NCBI GenBank assembly: GCA_031556035.1
Contig: JAVBTT010000012.1
Location: 62,001-126,000 of the forward strand
Origin: JAVBTT01 sp031556035
GTDB lineage: Bacteria > Bacillota > Clostridia > Oscillospirales > UBA929
DNA length: 64,000 bases
Direction: 5' to 3'
Shown here: piece by piece, positions 34,566 through 43,021 of the stretch
Position numbering within the stretch: the first letter of the stretch is position 1
How the letters are laid out: every line of letters starts with the position of its first letter
Program-made: the position numbers and the translations under genes
Notes under the pieces: generated by a model
The model's input: the letters and a program-made list of their open reading frames with translations, nothing else
The model's database searches: none
Told to the model about the DNA's origin: nothing

Positions 34566-34594
34566 TTGACAAACTCCGTGCGCCGGTCTATAAT
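34566..34594 (+). promoter_or_regulatory. Sigma-A promoter of rplJL
   Basis: TTGACA at 34566-34571 and TATAAT at 34589-34594 with an exact 17-base spacer, a full consensus match. Transcription would start near 34601, giving a leader of about 170 bases before rplJ. Confidence 0.92.
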
Positions 34595-34600
34595 GCAATA

Positions 34601-34726
34601 GCGTTCCCTAGACAGCAGGCGGACTCTGTCCATAAATCCTGCCGAGGACTGCATCCATATACGACAGGCTATGCCCTGCCGAGTTGATGTCAGCTCCTTG
34701 TGTCTTTGCGGCGCAAGGATTTTTTG
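34601..34726 (+). ncRNA. Ribosomal protein L10 leader
   Basis: The leader between the promoter and rplJ is the expected place for the L10 autoregulatory RNA in Firmicutes. It carries several pairing segments, including GCCGAGGACTGCA and GTTGATGTCAGC, and ends in a hairpin (TCCTTGTG / CGCAAGGA, 34695-34719) with a T7 run at 34720-34726. L10(L12)4 complex would bind the leader and favour termination. Assigned mainly from position and the terminator; I did not fold it fully. Confidence 0.75.
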
Positions 34727-34770
34727 TTGTGTTAATACACAGCAGTATTTACTTTCCGGGAGGTGAATCC

Positions 34771-35304
34771 ATGCCAAACGCAAAAGTTCTTGAGCAGAAA
34801 AAGGCCATTGTCGACGAGCTCGCGGAAAATATGAAGTCAGCGCAGTCCGGCGTACTGGTCGACTACAAGGGCATTACTGTCGCGGCCGACACCCAGCTAC
34901 GCCGTGATCTCAGGGCCGCCGGAGTCGAATACCACGTCGTGAAGAACACTCTGCTGACCCTCGCCGTACGCAAGATAGGCTTTGAAGCCCTTGAGTCCGT
35001 GCTCAAAGGCACAACCGCACTGGCCTACAGCAAGAACGACATGATAGCACCTGCGAAAATTCTGAACGAGTACGCCAAAAAGAGCGGAGACAAGTTCAAG
35101 ATCAAAGCCGGCTTTGTTGACGGCGGCGTTATAGACGCCAGGCAGGTGTCCGCCCTTGCCGAGATGCCGCCCAAGGAGCAGCTTATCGCGCGCGCCCTCG
35201 CTGGCTTCAACGCGCCGATATCCGGCTTTGTCAACGTGCTCAACGGCAATCTGCGCGGCCTCGTTGTCGCGCTTAACGCGATCGCGGAAAAGAAGAGCGC
35301 ATAG
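34771..35304 (+). CDS. rplJ: 50S ribosomal protein L10
   Basis: A 177-residue protein forming the base of the ribosomal stalk. Marks are KVLEQKKAIVDELAENMKSA at the start, GVLVDYKGITVAADTQLRRD, VVKNTLLTLAV, and the C-terminal helix that binds L7/L12 dimers (FVNVLNGNLRGLVVALNAIA). GGGAGGTGA precedes the ATG. rplL follows after 54 bases. The usual upstream rplK and rplA genes are absent, so rplJL here stands as its own unit with its own promoter. Confidence 0.97.
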   Translation: MPNAKVLEQKKAIVDELAENMKSAQSGVLVDYKGITVAADTQLRRDLRAAGVEYHVVKNTLLTLAVRKIGFEALESVLKGTTALAYSKNDMIAPAKILNEYAKKSGDKFKIKAGFVDGGVIDARQVSALAEMPPKEQLIARALAGFNAPISGFVNVLNGNLRGLVVALNAIAEKKSA

Positions 35305-35358
35305 TTTTTCGAGTACAGCAGCCACAAAAAATCATACATTATTTGGAGGTAAACACAC

Positions 35359-35742
35359 ATGGCAAGCGATAAAGTCACAAAGCTCATCGAGGATGTCAAG
35401 GTCCTAACCGTTCTTGAGCTCTCCGAGCTCGTCAAAGCCCTTGAGGAGGAGTTTGGCGTCTCCGCCGCCGCCCCCGCGATGATGATGGCCGCCCCCGCCG
35501 CCGGAGCCGCCGCCCCCGCCGCCGAGGAGCAGACCGAGTTCACCGCCGTTCTTCAGGAAATCGGCGCCAACAAAATCGGCGTCATCAAGGTTGTCCGCGA
35601 GCTCACCGCTCTTGGACTCAAGGAAGCCAAGGATCTCGTTGAAGGCGCTCCCAAGCCCATTAAGGAAAACGTCAGCAAGGACGAGGCCGAGGCAATCAAG
35701 GCCAAACTCGAGGAAGCCGGCGCCAAGGTCGTTATTAAGTAA
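35359..35742 (+). CDS. rplL: 50S ribosomal protein L7/L12
   Basis: A 127-residue stalk protein that recruits translation factors. The N-terminal dimerisation helix pair is followed by an alanine/proline hinge (SAAAPAMMMAAPAAGAAAPA) and the C-terminal domain with NKIGVIKVVRELTALGLKEA and the closing EEAGAKVVIK. TTTGGAGG precedes the ATG. A hairpin with T run follows at 35757. Confidence 0.98.
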   Translation: MASDKVTKLIEDVKVLTVLELSELVKALEEEFGVSAAAPAMMMAAPAAGAAAPAAEEQTEFTAVLQEIGANKIGVIKVVRELTALGLKEAKDLVEGAPKPIKENVSKDEAEAIKAKLEEAGAKVVIK

Positions 35743-35756
35743 TATCAAATGCTCAA

Positions 35757-35790
35757 GGCCGCCTCAATGCGTGTTGGGGCGGCTTTTGCA
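35757..35790 (+). terminator. Terminator after rplL
   Basis: GCCGCCTCAA pairs with TTGGGGCGGC (one wobble) followed by TTTTG, ending about 12 bases before the next gene's ATG. Confidence 0.7.
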
Positions 35791-35801
35791 ATGGAGGCAG
35801 C

Positions 35802-36611
35802 ATGATTATTCCCTATAATGACGATCCATCCGGGCTGCTTGCCGGAATCAGGCTGTTTATGCTGGACATGGACGGCACATTCTATCTGGGAAACCGGCTT
35901 ATCCCCGGCGCCCTGGATTTTATCCGCAGGCTGGAGGAAACCGGGCGGGATTTCATATTTCTTACCAACAACTCATCTAAGAGCTCCCGGGACTACTCCG
36001 AAAAGCTCTCCGGAATGGGCCTCAACATCCCGGGGTGGAAAATTACCACCTCCGGCGCCGCTACGATAGACTATTTAAAGCGCGTCCATCCGGGGGCCTC
36101 CGTCTATCTGATGGGCAACGAATCCCTCAGGGCCGAGTTTCTGAGCTCGGGGATAACCATGACCGAAGACTCCCCGGACATAGCCGTCACCGCGTTCGAC
36201 ACGGAGCTCACCTATCACAAGCTCTGCAAAATCTGCGGCTTTGTCCGCTCCGGCCTTCCCTGGATCGCCACCCATCCCGACTTCAACTGCCCCACGGAGG
36301 GCGGCTATATCCCCGACATCGGCTCAATGCACGCTCTGATTGAGGCCTCGACCGGGAGGCGGCCAGACGCAGTTGTCGGCAAGCCGGAGAGACATATAGC
36401 CGAGTACGCGCTGCGCCTCACCGGGGCGACATCCGGAGAGACCGCCATGATCGGGGACAGGCTGTACACAGACACAGGACTTGCTGTAAACACCGGCATG
36501 ACAGGCATTCTGGTGCTTTCCGGAGAGGCTGAGGCCGTGGATATCGCGGCTTCTCAGCACAAGCCCCAACTTGTGTTTGACTGCCTGAAAAACATAATTG
36601 AGTTTCTATAG
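35802..36611 (+). CDS. HAD superfamily (NagD-like, type IIA) phosphatase
   Basis: A 269-residue phosphohydrolase. HAD motif I is FMLDMDGTFYLG with the nucleophile aspartate near residue 21, motif II is FLTNNSSKS, motif III lysine lies in VVGKPER, and motif IV is MIGDRLYTDTG. The C2-type cap between motifs II and III marks the NagD/AraL group, which dephosphorylates sugar or polyol phosphates. Here no neighbouring pathway indicates the substrate. The ATG follows GGAGGCAGC directly after the rplL terminator. Confidence 0.92.
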   Translation: MIIPYNDDPSGLLAGIRLFMLDMDGTFYLGNRLIPGALDFIRRLEETGRDFIFLTNNSSKSSRDYSEKLSGMGLNIPGWKITTSGAATIDYLKRVHPGASVYLMGNESLRAEFLSSGITMTEDSPDIAVTAFDTELTYHKLCKICGFVRSGLPWIATHPDFNCPTEGGYIPDIGSMHALIEASTGRRPDAVVGKPERHIAEYALRLTGATSGETAMIGDRLYTDTGLAVNTGMTGILVLSGEAEAVDIAASQHKPQLVFDCLKNIIEFL

Positions 36612-36654
36612 AGATAATGCGGGCCGCGAACGCGGCCCGCATTATCTCTATAGA
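36605..36654. terminator. Bidirectional terminator, near-perfect 24-bp palindrome
   Basis: TCTATAGAGATAATGCGGGC plus CGCG pairs fully with the right arm across a two-base AA centre. It overlaps the HAD stop codon and ends one base before the convergent DUF5107 gene. Confidence 0.88.
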
Positions 36655-38649
36655 TCACTTGTGTGTGGTATCGTTAAACATGCGGAAGTCAAGGGCTTCC
36701 GGTATCTTCACATCCTCGGCGGCAAGCTCCCTGCCCTCTTTCGCCGCAAGCGCGCGCTCTATAAACACATACTCGTCAACCAGCGTGTCGCTGCCCTCGC
36801 GCATATCTGTGATCACAAGCCCTCCACCCTCAAGCAGGATATCCCTCGCCTCGCGCTCGCGTCCGGTGTGCGCAAGGCCAAAGGCGCGATACATCCGCAC
36901 GGTTCCGTCGAACCGCGCTTCCCCGTTCAGAGAATCGCATATCGACAGCAGCAGGCGGTATTCCCCCGCCTCGTACGCAAAACGCATTGCCTCCTTCGCC
37001 AGCGGGACATGCCCAGGATTGCGCTCCAGCGCCTTCGCCATAAGCAGCACACTCTCCCTCTCGCGTCCCCGCACCCTGGCCACGGCGGCAAGGGCGTGGA
37101 AGCCCCAGCTGCTTGTCTTCAGCGCCAGACTCCTTTTAAAAGCCTCCTCAGCCTGCCTGTACATATCACGGGCAAAATACCCCAGCCCGAGCTGATGCCA
37201 GGCAAACCAGTTCGACGCGTCCGCGCCCTCCACAGCGCTCTGCAGCATTAAAAACCACTCCTCCTGCACCATGTACGAAGCGGGCGCTGACTCCGGATCC
37301 GGCTCGTCCAGATATCCGTTTTCCAAAAAGCGAAGCCACAGCTCCTGCGGCGGCTCCGGCTTCCCGAAATCGAGGTGCGGCGAGGCCGGGCGACGTCCCA
37401 GCGACTCCTGCACGGCGTTGTCCACACACCCCCACGGGTGCCCCTTAAATCGCATATCGGCTGGACTTTTTGCCATTTCCCGGGTCTCGGCGAGCATTTT
37501 TTCCATCAGGGCCTCCGGCAGAGCCCCGTCAAGCCATCCCAGAGCGGCGGCCCTGCTTTTTTGCCAGTCGCCGTGAGCCTCCTCCGGCGAGATGCGCATC
37601 GGCCCGTAAGCCTCAAGCCACTCCCAGGCCGTATTCGGCGGCATGGGCAGGCTCTCGTTCTGAGTGGCGGCCAGGCCGGCTTGTATCTCTACATAGGGCT
37701 GGGCATAACCCTCCTCGCTCGTTAAAAACCTCTGCCAGCTAAGCCCCCCTCGGGACATCCCCCACACGAACAGCTTGCGGCCCTTTAAAAGCCTGGTGGA
37801 CGCCTGCATCAGGCCGATGCCGTCGGACATGACATAGGCTTCGTACTTGCGCGAGGCTTCGGGTATTTTATAGAAATGGTCTATCGCAATCGGATGATTT
37901 GTCGGGTATGTCAAATCCAACCCATTGACAAAAGGTATCGCTGTCTTGCTGACCGGATCAAGCGCCTTATTGACATAGGTCTCGTCCGCCGGCACAATGA
38001 CTCGCGCGCCTTCCCGCTGCTCGACGGCGGTGGTGCTCCACCAGTATATGGGCGTCACCCGGTCGCTGCCGTTGACAATACGCATTCGCGTGAACAGGAA
38101 CGGTAAATCCTCTTTCAAAAAGAAATCCATCTGATAAGTGACCGCCCGGATGCGCTCAAAGGCATACATGCGCAGCACCGGCGTTGCGTCGTCAAGCTTG
38201 GTTTCAGCCGCGTACACGCGGTCACATGTGAGCGGCGAATGCCCGCGTATTCCGCAGTTCCACTCTATTCCGCCCGATATCCAGGCGTTTCTCAGCGCGA
38301 GGTTGCACGGGCGAAACACCGGATTGTTCACCACAAGATCCCTTCCCTCTCGCTTGTCATACAGCGACCAGAGCCTACCGCCCAGTGACGGCACAAAGAC
38401 GGCCTTCAGCCTCCCGCTCTCGAGTACGGCCGTGTCGAAAATCTGCCTGTCCAGCGCACGGTCATACGTGTCCAAGCTGGCATAGGGCAGCACATGGTAC
38501 ATGTTGCCGTAATTGATGAACAGGCCGTCGTCCTCGTCGAGCTCCGCCGGCTTTTCAAACATTTTCTGCTTATATAGAATCGGATATTGCCTCTCAGGGC
38601 CTAAATTTGCGCCCCTGATTTCCATGTGTTCAAACCTGAGCTCGCTCAT
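36655..38649 (-). CDS. DUF5107 and TPR-repeat protein
   Basis: A 664-residue cytoplasmic protein. The first ~330 residues match the DUF5107 family (PSLGGRLWSLYDKREGRDLV, FRPCNLALRNAWISGGIEWN, YWWSTTAVEQREGARVIVP), a galactose-mutarotase-like beta-sandwich often met near carbohydrate genes. The last ~250 residues have TPR-type helices (WHQLGLGYFARDMYRQAEEA and following). No enzyme activity is established for the family. It lies 18 bases downstream of zur and may be transcribed with the zinc-uptake operon, an unexpected partner. AGAGGCGG precedes the ATG. Confidence 0.78.
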   Translation of the reverse strand: MSELRFEHMEIRGANLGPERQYPILYKQKMFEKPAELDEDDGLFINYGNMYHVLPYASLDTYDRALDRQIFDTAVLESGRLKAVFVPSLGGRLWSLYDKREGRDLVVNNPVFRPCNLALRNAWISGGIEWNCGIRGHSPLTCDRVYAAETKLDDATPVLRMYAFERIRAVTYQMDFFLKEDLPFLFTRMRIVNGSDRVTPIYWWSTTAVEQREGARVIVPADETYVNKALDPVSKTAIPFVNGLDLTYPTNHPIAIDHFYKIPEASRKYEAYVMSDGIGLMQASTRLLKGRKLFVWGMSRGGLSWQRFLTSEEGYAQPYVEIQAGLAATQNESLPMPPNTAWEWLEAYGPMRISPEEAHGDWQKSRAAALGWLDGALPEALMEKMLAETREMAKSPADMRFKGHPWGCVDNAVQESLGRRPASPHLDFGKPEPPQELWLRFLENGYLDEPDPESAPASYMVQEEWFLMLQSAVEGADASNWFAWHQLGLGYFARDMYRQAEEAFKRSLALKTSSWGFHALAAVARVRGRERESVLLMAKALERNPGHVPLAKEAMRFAYEAGEYRLLLSICDSLNGEARFDGTVRMYRAFGLAHTGREREARDILLEGGGLVITDMREGSDTLVDEYVFIERALAAKEGRELAAEDVKIPEALDFRMFNDTTHK

Positions 38650-38667
38650 ATGTCCGCCTCTCTTTTT

Positions 38668-39096
38668 TCATTTTTCCGCCCGCGGCGGAGAAACAAACCC
38701 GTTATTACAGCTGCCTCTGCACCTTCCGCATATTCCGAAAACCTCCAGGCTGTGCCCACGAACCTCGAAGCCGTCGTCCGCCACCTGCGCGGGTTTAAGA
38801 GGACAGCCCTTAAGCGGCACAACGCTTTTGCATCTGGTGCAGACCGCAAAGTGCGTGTGCTTTGCGCTGTTTATCTGGTAATGAGCCACATCCTCAAGAG
38901 CTCCCTTTATGAGCAGGCCCGTCTCGGTAAAGCTGTCGAGGGCTCTGTACACAGTCGACAGGGACTGCCTTCCCCCGCCTGCTCTGAGAATTCCATGCAC
39001 CTCGATGGCGGACAGAGGGCGCATGCTGTTTCTCAGTATATCCAGAATCGCGCGGCGCGTGACCGTGCTCCTGCCTGGCGGCTTGCGTTCATCCAT
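38668..39096 (-). CDS. zur: Fur-family metal regulator, probably Zur
   Basis: A 142-residue winged-helix repressor. The DNA-binding half contains SLSTVYRALDSFTETGLL near residue 46; the metal site includes HTHFAVCTRCKSVVPL and the C-terminal CGRCRGSC. It overlaps znuB by 8 bp and lies in an operon with a zinc-type ABC importer, which makes zinc the likely signal. The palindrome at 41553-41575 before znuA is the probable operator, so it would control its own operon. GGAGG precedes the ATG at 39096. Confidence 0.88.
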   Translation of the reverse strand: MDERKPPGRSTVTRRAILDILRNSMRPLSAIEVHGILRAGGGRQSLSTVYRALDSFTETGLLIKGALEDVAHYQINSAKHTHFAVCTRCKSVVPLKGCPLKPAQVADDGFEVRGHSLEVFGICGRCRGSCNNGFVSPPRAEK

Positions 39097-39901
39097 TGCT
39101 CGGCCTCCATATCTTCTTCACGGCCAGAGAGAGACCAAGCACAAGCACCCCAAGCAGTACAATTGTCCCGCCGGGCTTCAGGTCGAGCCAGACGGATATA
39201 AAGAGCCCCGCAATCGCGAAAAATTCGGCAAAAACAACTGACAGAACCATCGTCTGCCTGTAGCTCCTGGCAAACACCATAGAGCAGGCCACCGGCACAA
39301 CGACGAGGGATGAGATCATCAGTGCGCCCACCGTCCGCGCGGCAACCGAAACGGTCACAGCCGTCATAACCGTGAACAGCGTATTTATACCCCTCACCGG
39401 TATTCCGGAAAGCGCCGCGGCCTCCTCGTCCAGGGTAATGCTCATAAGCTCTTTGTACAGAATTAAATTGATAAGTATAACGGCGGCGCTCAGCAGAACA
39501 ACAAGCCAAACCTCAAACCTTCCCACCGCCACCACGCTTCCGAACAGAAAGCTGTTAAAATCCGCCGGATTTTTCACAAATCCCGAGAAAACCGCCGCAA
39601 GCCCTATCCCAGCTGACAGGACAATATTGGCCGCGATCTCGGAGTACTTTGGGAAGCGCTTTCGTATAGCCTCTATAAGCAGCGAGGCCACAAGCGAGAG
39701 CAGCATGGCCGTCACCACCGGGTTCACACCGGCGACAAGCCCTATCGCAACACCGGCAAGGCTGGTGTGCGACAGCGCCTCGCCCATCGTAGACAGCCGC
39801 TTCAGCACCACCACCACCCCGATCATAGGTATCAGGCAGGCAAGAAGGATCAGCACAATAAGCGCGTTTCGCATAAATTCGTATTGCAGAAGCCCAAGCA
39901 T
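39089..39901 (-). CDS. znuB: Zinc ABC transporter permease
   Basis: A 270-residue permease of the ABC-3 family with about eight helices. Family marks are LSTMGEALSHTSLAGVAIGL near residue 37 and VAARTVGALMISSLVVVPVA near 195. It forms the membrane channel for metal delivered by the ZnuA protein. The start ATG overlaps the ATPase stop by one base (TGATG), so translation is coupled; a longer frame from 40102 lies over the ATPase gene and is rejected. zur follows with an 8-bp overlap. Confidence 0.93.
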   Translation of the reverse strand: MLGLLQYEFMRNALIVLILLACLIPMIGVVVVLKRLSTMGEALSHTSLAGVAIGLVAGVNPVVTAMLLSLVASLLIEAIRKRFPKYSEIAANIVLSAGIGLAAVFSGFVKNPADFNSFLFGSVVAVGRFEVWLVVLLSAAVILINLILYKELMSITLDEEAAALSGIPVRGINTLFTVMTAVTVSVAARTVGALMISSLVVVPVACSMVFARSYRQTMVLSVVFAEFFAIAGLFISVWLDLKPGGTIVLLGVLVLGLSLAVKKIWRPSNG

Positions 39902-40635
39902 CAACCGTTCCTCCCGTGTCTCGGGATTTCCCTGGCAAGCAGGCCGGACGCCGCGCCGTCGGTGTTGTCGACCATATCGGCCCCGCCCTCGTCGTCGAAC
40001 ACCAGCACCTTCCCTGCGTGGGAGAGCACAGAGACCAGATCGTGGGTTATCATGGCTATCGTAAGGCCATGCTCCTTGTTCAGGCGCGCGAGCAGGCAGC
40101 ATATGTCCTCCACAGAGCGGGTGTCTATCCCGATTGTGGGCTCGTCCAGCAGCATAAGCTCCGGCTTTGCCGCCAAGGCCCGCGCGATTATCACCCGCTG
40201 GAGCTGACCTCCGGACAGCTCACCCAGCAGCTTGCGGGAATAGTCGGACGCTCCGACGGTATCAAGGCAATAAAGCGCGTATTCCCGCTCCTCCCTGCCG
40301 CTCCTGCGCATCACCCCCAGCCGTCCCGCGAGGCCGGAGAGCACCGTCTCAAGCGCTGTGGCGGGAAAGCCGCCGCTCAAAACCGCCGACTTCTGCGCCA
40401 CGTAGCTGATTCTATTGAACTCACGGAACTTACCGATATCTTTGCCGAACAGAGTTATCCCCCCGGACTCCGGGGATAAAATGCCCATTATAAGTCTGAA
40501 CAAAGTTGACTTTCCGGTGCCGTTGGCTCCGATAACTCCCCAGAACTCCCCTTTTTCCACCGTGAAGCTGAGATTTTTCAGCACCGGAACCCCGTCGTAG
40601 CCAAAGCATAGCTTCTCAGCCCTTACAATCTCCAC
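39901..40635 (-). CDS. znuC: Zinc ABC transporter ATP-binding protein
   Basis: A 244-residue ATPase of the metal importer. Walker A is GANGTGKST near residue 37, the signature is LSGGQLQRVIIARAL, Walker B is LMLLDEPTIGID, and the switch histidine is in MITHDL. The start is GTG at 40635 with GGGGG upstream. Its neighbours are the binding lipoprotein (49 bases upstream) and the permease (one-base overlap). Confidence 0.94.
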   Translation of the reverse strand: MEIVRAEKLCFGYDGVPVLKNLSFTVEKGEFWGVIGANGTGKSTLFRLIMGILSPESGGITLFGKDIGKFREFNRISYVAQKSAVLSGGFPATALETVLSGLAGRLGVMRRSGREEREYALYCLDTVGASDYSRKLLGELSGGQLQRVIIARALAAKPELMLLDEPTIGIDTRSVEDICCLLARLNKEHGLTIAMITHDLVSVLSHAGKVLVFDDEGGADMVDNTDGAASGLLAREIPRHGRNG

Positions 40636-40684
40636 ACGGCATACCCCCTCATTCTGTCTCTAGCCTGAAATTACGCACGGAGCG

Positions 40685-41527
40685 TCATCCCAGAGCTTTC
40701 TTCAAATTATCAAGATTTGCACGCATCGCGGTCACATAGTCTGTCTCCCCGCTCTCAAAGGGGGTTAGCGTATAGATTTCAGCGCCGGTCTCGTGCGCGA
40801 TAGTCTCCGCCACCTTCGTACTCAGCAGCTCCTCAGTAAAAATAGCTCTGGCGCCGCTTGAGCGAATGAACTCCACAATCTCAGCCATCTGCGCGGGCGA
40901 CGGCTCACCCTCGGCAGACATCCCCGCTATAGGAAGCTGGCTGAGACCGTAGGCCTCGCAGAGGTATCCGAACGCGGAGTGTGAAACAACTATATCCTTC
41001 GATTTGAAACCGGACACGGTCTCAAGATAATCCGCGTGCAGTTTCTCGATTTCAGTCTTCGCAGTTTCAAAGCGTTCAGTGTAGAAGTCCCCGTTTTCCG
41101 GGTCGGCCTCGCATAGCGCGTTGCATATGGCCTCATGCTGAATTATCGCGTTGCGAGGATCCAGCCATACGTGCGGGTCTCCCGGCAGCAGCGCAACGCC
41201 CTCCGACGCCTCCACGTATATGAGTCCGCTGTTCCCGGCCGCGTCAATCAGCCCTCTTGCGAACGGCTCCATCCCGGCACCGCTGCATATGAACAAGTCC
41301 GCGTCAGCCAGCGCCGCCATATCCTTCGCGGTCGGCTCCCAGGAGTGCGGCTCGGAGCCCGCCGGCACGAGTACCCTGACCTCCGCCCTGTCCCCTGCTA
41401 TGGCCTGAGCGAAGTCATACATTGCGTAAAAGCTGGTTATCACCAGCGGCTTCTCAACTCTCTCCGCCCTGCCTGAGCACGACGATAATATCAGTAACAG
41501 CGCTAGAGTATAAACAATTTTTTTCAA
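40685..41527 (-). CDS. znuA: Zinc-binding lipoprotein of the ABC importer
   Basis: A 280-residue cluster A-I metal-binding protein. The lipoprotein signal ends at LLILSSCSG, so Cys near residue 17 would carry the lipid. Metal-ligand regions are EPHSWEP near 62, DPHVWLDP near 120, VVSHSAFGYLCEAYGL near 185, and the acidic TEELLSTK. The histidine-rich loop of many ZnuA proteins is absent, so manganese cannot be excluded; zur in the operon favours zinc. TTG at 41527 has GGAGG 6 bases upstream and gives a good signal peptide. Confidence 0.92.
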   Translation of the reverse strand: MKKIVYTLALLLILSSCSGRAERVEKPLVITSFYAMYDFAQAIAGDRAEVRVLVPAGSEPHSWEPTAKDMAALADADLFICSGAGMEPFARGLIDAAGNSGLIYVEASEGVALLPGDPHVWLDPRNAIIQHEAICNALCEADPENGDFYTERFETAKTEIEKLHADYLETVSGFKSKDIVVSHSAFGYLCEAYGLSQLPIAGMSAEGEPSPAQMAEIVEFIRSSGARAIFTEELLSTKVAETIAHETGAEIYTLTPFESGETDYVTAMRANLDNLKKALG

Positions 41528-41552
41528 ATGCCGCCTCCAAATCAATGTTTAC

Positions 41553-41575
41553 TTAACGCAATTGATTTGCGTTAA
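41553..41575. promoter_or_regulatory. Zur/Fur-type operator of the znu operon
   Basis: A perfect inverted repeat, TTAACGCAA and TTGCGTTAA, around a 5-base centre (TTGAT). It lies immediately downstream of the znuA -10 box, covering the expected start site, where a repressor would block transcription. The zur gene in the same operon is the obvious candidate to bind it. Confidence 0.82.
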
Positions 41576-41578
41576 CCG

Positions 41579-41607
41579 AGTATACATCCCCTGTACATCT
41601 TTGTCAA
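41579..41607 (-). promoter_or_regulatory. Sigma-A promoter of the znu operon
   Basis: On the minus strand TTGACA (41607-41602) and TATACT (41584-41579) with a 17-base spacer. The operator at 41553-41575 follows at once. Confidence 0.88.
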
Positions 41608-41766
41608 GATAACCAACTCTGCTGTAATTCCCATATCCCAAAAGACAATCATACCAGACGAGTTACAGCCCTATATTGACATTTCCTGTCTTACGGGATA
41701 CATACCATGTCGCCCAACACTGCTCCTTTTTGTGTAATGTGTACATTTCAAGACCTCATCTCTGAT

Positions 41767-41795
41767 TTGACAGTGTATAATTAATATGTTATCCT
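41767..41795 (+). promoter_or_regulatory. Probable promoter of the membrane GGDEF gene
   Basis: TTGACA at 41767-41772 and TATCCT at 41790-41795 with a 17-base spacer, 56 bases ahead of the ATG at 41851. The -10 box deviates from consensus. The rest of 41608-41766 shows nothing I can name. Confidence 0.5.
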
Positions 41796-41850
41796 AATAT
41801 TCAATTGTTCATGCCGAAACCGCAACAGATATATAAAGCGGGGTAGCAAG

Positions 41851-42951
41851 ATGGAAAACAACAGGGTTTCCACAAACATCATAGCCGAGTTCCGCAATAA
41901 AACCCTGGAAAGAAAATACATTGAGTCAAGCTGGCCTACCAATTCACGCTTTATTCGCTCCGCCATTTTGATCCTTGGAATTGGATACATGCTGATAGCT
42001 GTGTTTGATCCGCTTCTAAAGCTTACAACAGCCGAGTTCGGCCGCTCGCTTATTTCCCGCGGCTCTATTCTGCTTATAGCAATCGTGGCGTTTATCATTT
42101 TGCGAAAAGATCATTCCTACAACACAAACGTGACGGTTATCGGAGTATTTGAGGTTCTGGCCTTCCTTGCCTATATGGCCATCTTGATTATACAGCGCCA
42201 CGACGGATTTATACAACAGGCCTTTGTGGTGATACTGTATATCTGGATTGTCACCGCGCTCCAGACAAGATGGATCGTCAGCATGTTCATAGCGATATTT
42301 TATTGCGTGTTTTTTTTGGCGGCAACCCCGTTTTACATTGAGGGCCTCACCTTTAACATGTCTGCGGAAATCGCCACCTATTTTATCTGCGCTCTGGCGC
42401 TTTCCGGTGTCGGCTCTTACAGGTTGAATATTTACCAGCGCACTCAGTTTGTGCGCGAGTGTCAATTGAAAACGCTGTCGCAGACAGACAAGCTGACCGA
42501 CACGTTCAACCGCCAGAAATTCGACGAGGTGCTCAAGGAATGGTGCTCTGGCGCGGGAAAGTTTGGCGGAGTGTTCTCTATAATAATCCTTGATATCGAT
42601 AATTTCAAGCGGGTAAACGATACACATGGGCACTTAACTGGGGACGAGGTGCTTGTCGAGCTTGCCGGTCTGATAAGACAGAGCAAGCGTGCGGACGACG
42701 TATTTGCCAGATGGGGCGGGGAGGAGTTCATCCTGCTTCTGCCCAATACCCCGTTGAGCAGCGCGGTGGACATGGCCGAGCGCATGAGGATAATGGTAGC
42801 TGGTCACAAATTCATCAATTCCCTGCACATAGCCTGCAGCTTTGGAGTAACGGCCTATTCCCCGCAGGACACTCCGGTCTCTGTTCTCAACAGGGTGGAT
42901 TCCCTGCTGTACAGAGCCAAGGCGAACGGCAAAAATATAGTCGTGTCCTGA
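41851..42951 (+). CDS. Membrane-bound GGDEF diguanylate cyclase
   Basis: A 366-residue protein. Six hydrophobic helices occupy about residues 35-195 (from FIRSAILILGIGYMLIAVF to YFICALALSGVGSY), forming a membrane sensor of unknown ligand. A short coiled coil leads to a GGDEF domain with RWGGEEFILLLP and ILDIDNFKRVNDTHGH intact, so it should make cyclic di-GMP. An I-site RxxD is present as RADD about five residues before the active loop (QSKRADDVFARWGGEEF), positioned as in many cyclases. The gene stands alone between its promoter and the terminator at 42958. Confidence 0.9.
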   Translation: MENNRVSTNIIAEFRNKTLERKYIESSWPTNSRFIRSAILILGIGYMLIAVFDPLLKLTTAEFGRSLISRGSILLIAIVAFIILRKDHSYNTNVTVIGVFEVLAFLAYMAILIIQRHDGFIQQAFVVILYIWIVTALQTRWIVSMFIAIFYCVFFLAATPFYIEGLTFNMSAEIATYFICALALSGVGSYRLNIYQRTQFVRECQLKTLSQTDKLTDTFNRQKFDEVLKEWCSGAGKFGGVFSIIILDIDNFKRVNDTHGHLTGDEVLVELAGLIRQSKRADDVFARWGGEEFILLLPNTPLSSAVDMAERMRIMVAGHKFINSLHIACSFGVTAYSPQDTPVSVLNRVDSLLYRAKANGKNIVVS

Positions 42952-42957
42952 AATATA

Positions 42958-42993
42958 TACCTCCCGGCGCGAAGTTTTTCGCGCCGGGAGGTA
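42958..42993. terminator. Terminator between GGDEF and nucleoside phosphorylase genes
   Basis: TACCTCCCGGCGCGAA / TTCGCGCCGGGAGGTA, 16 bp, with a short GTTTT loop. Strong hairpin placed between two convergent genes, though the flanking T runs are modest. Confidence 0.8.
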
Positions 42994-43021
42994 ATAGTAT
43001 AACATGGGATTGGAATTAGGT

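Noticed and set aside
35404..35748. Glycine-rich minus-strand frame
   Set aside because: Its GGG runs are the complement of the Ala/Pro hinge of rplL.
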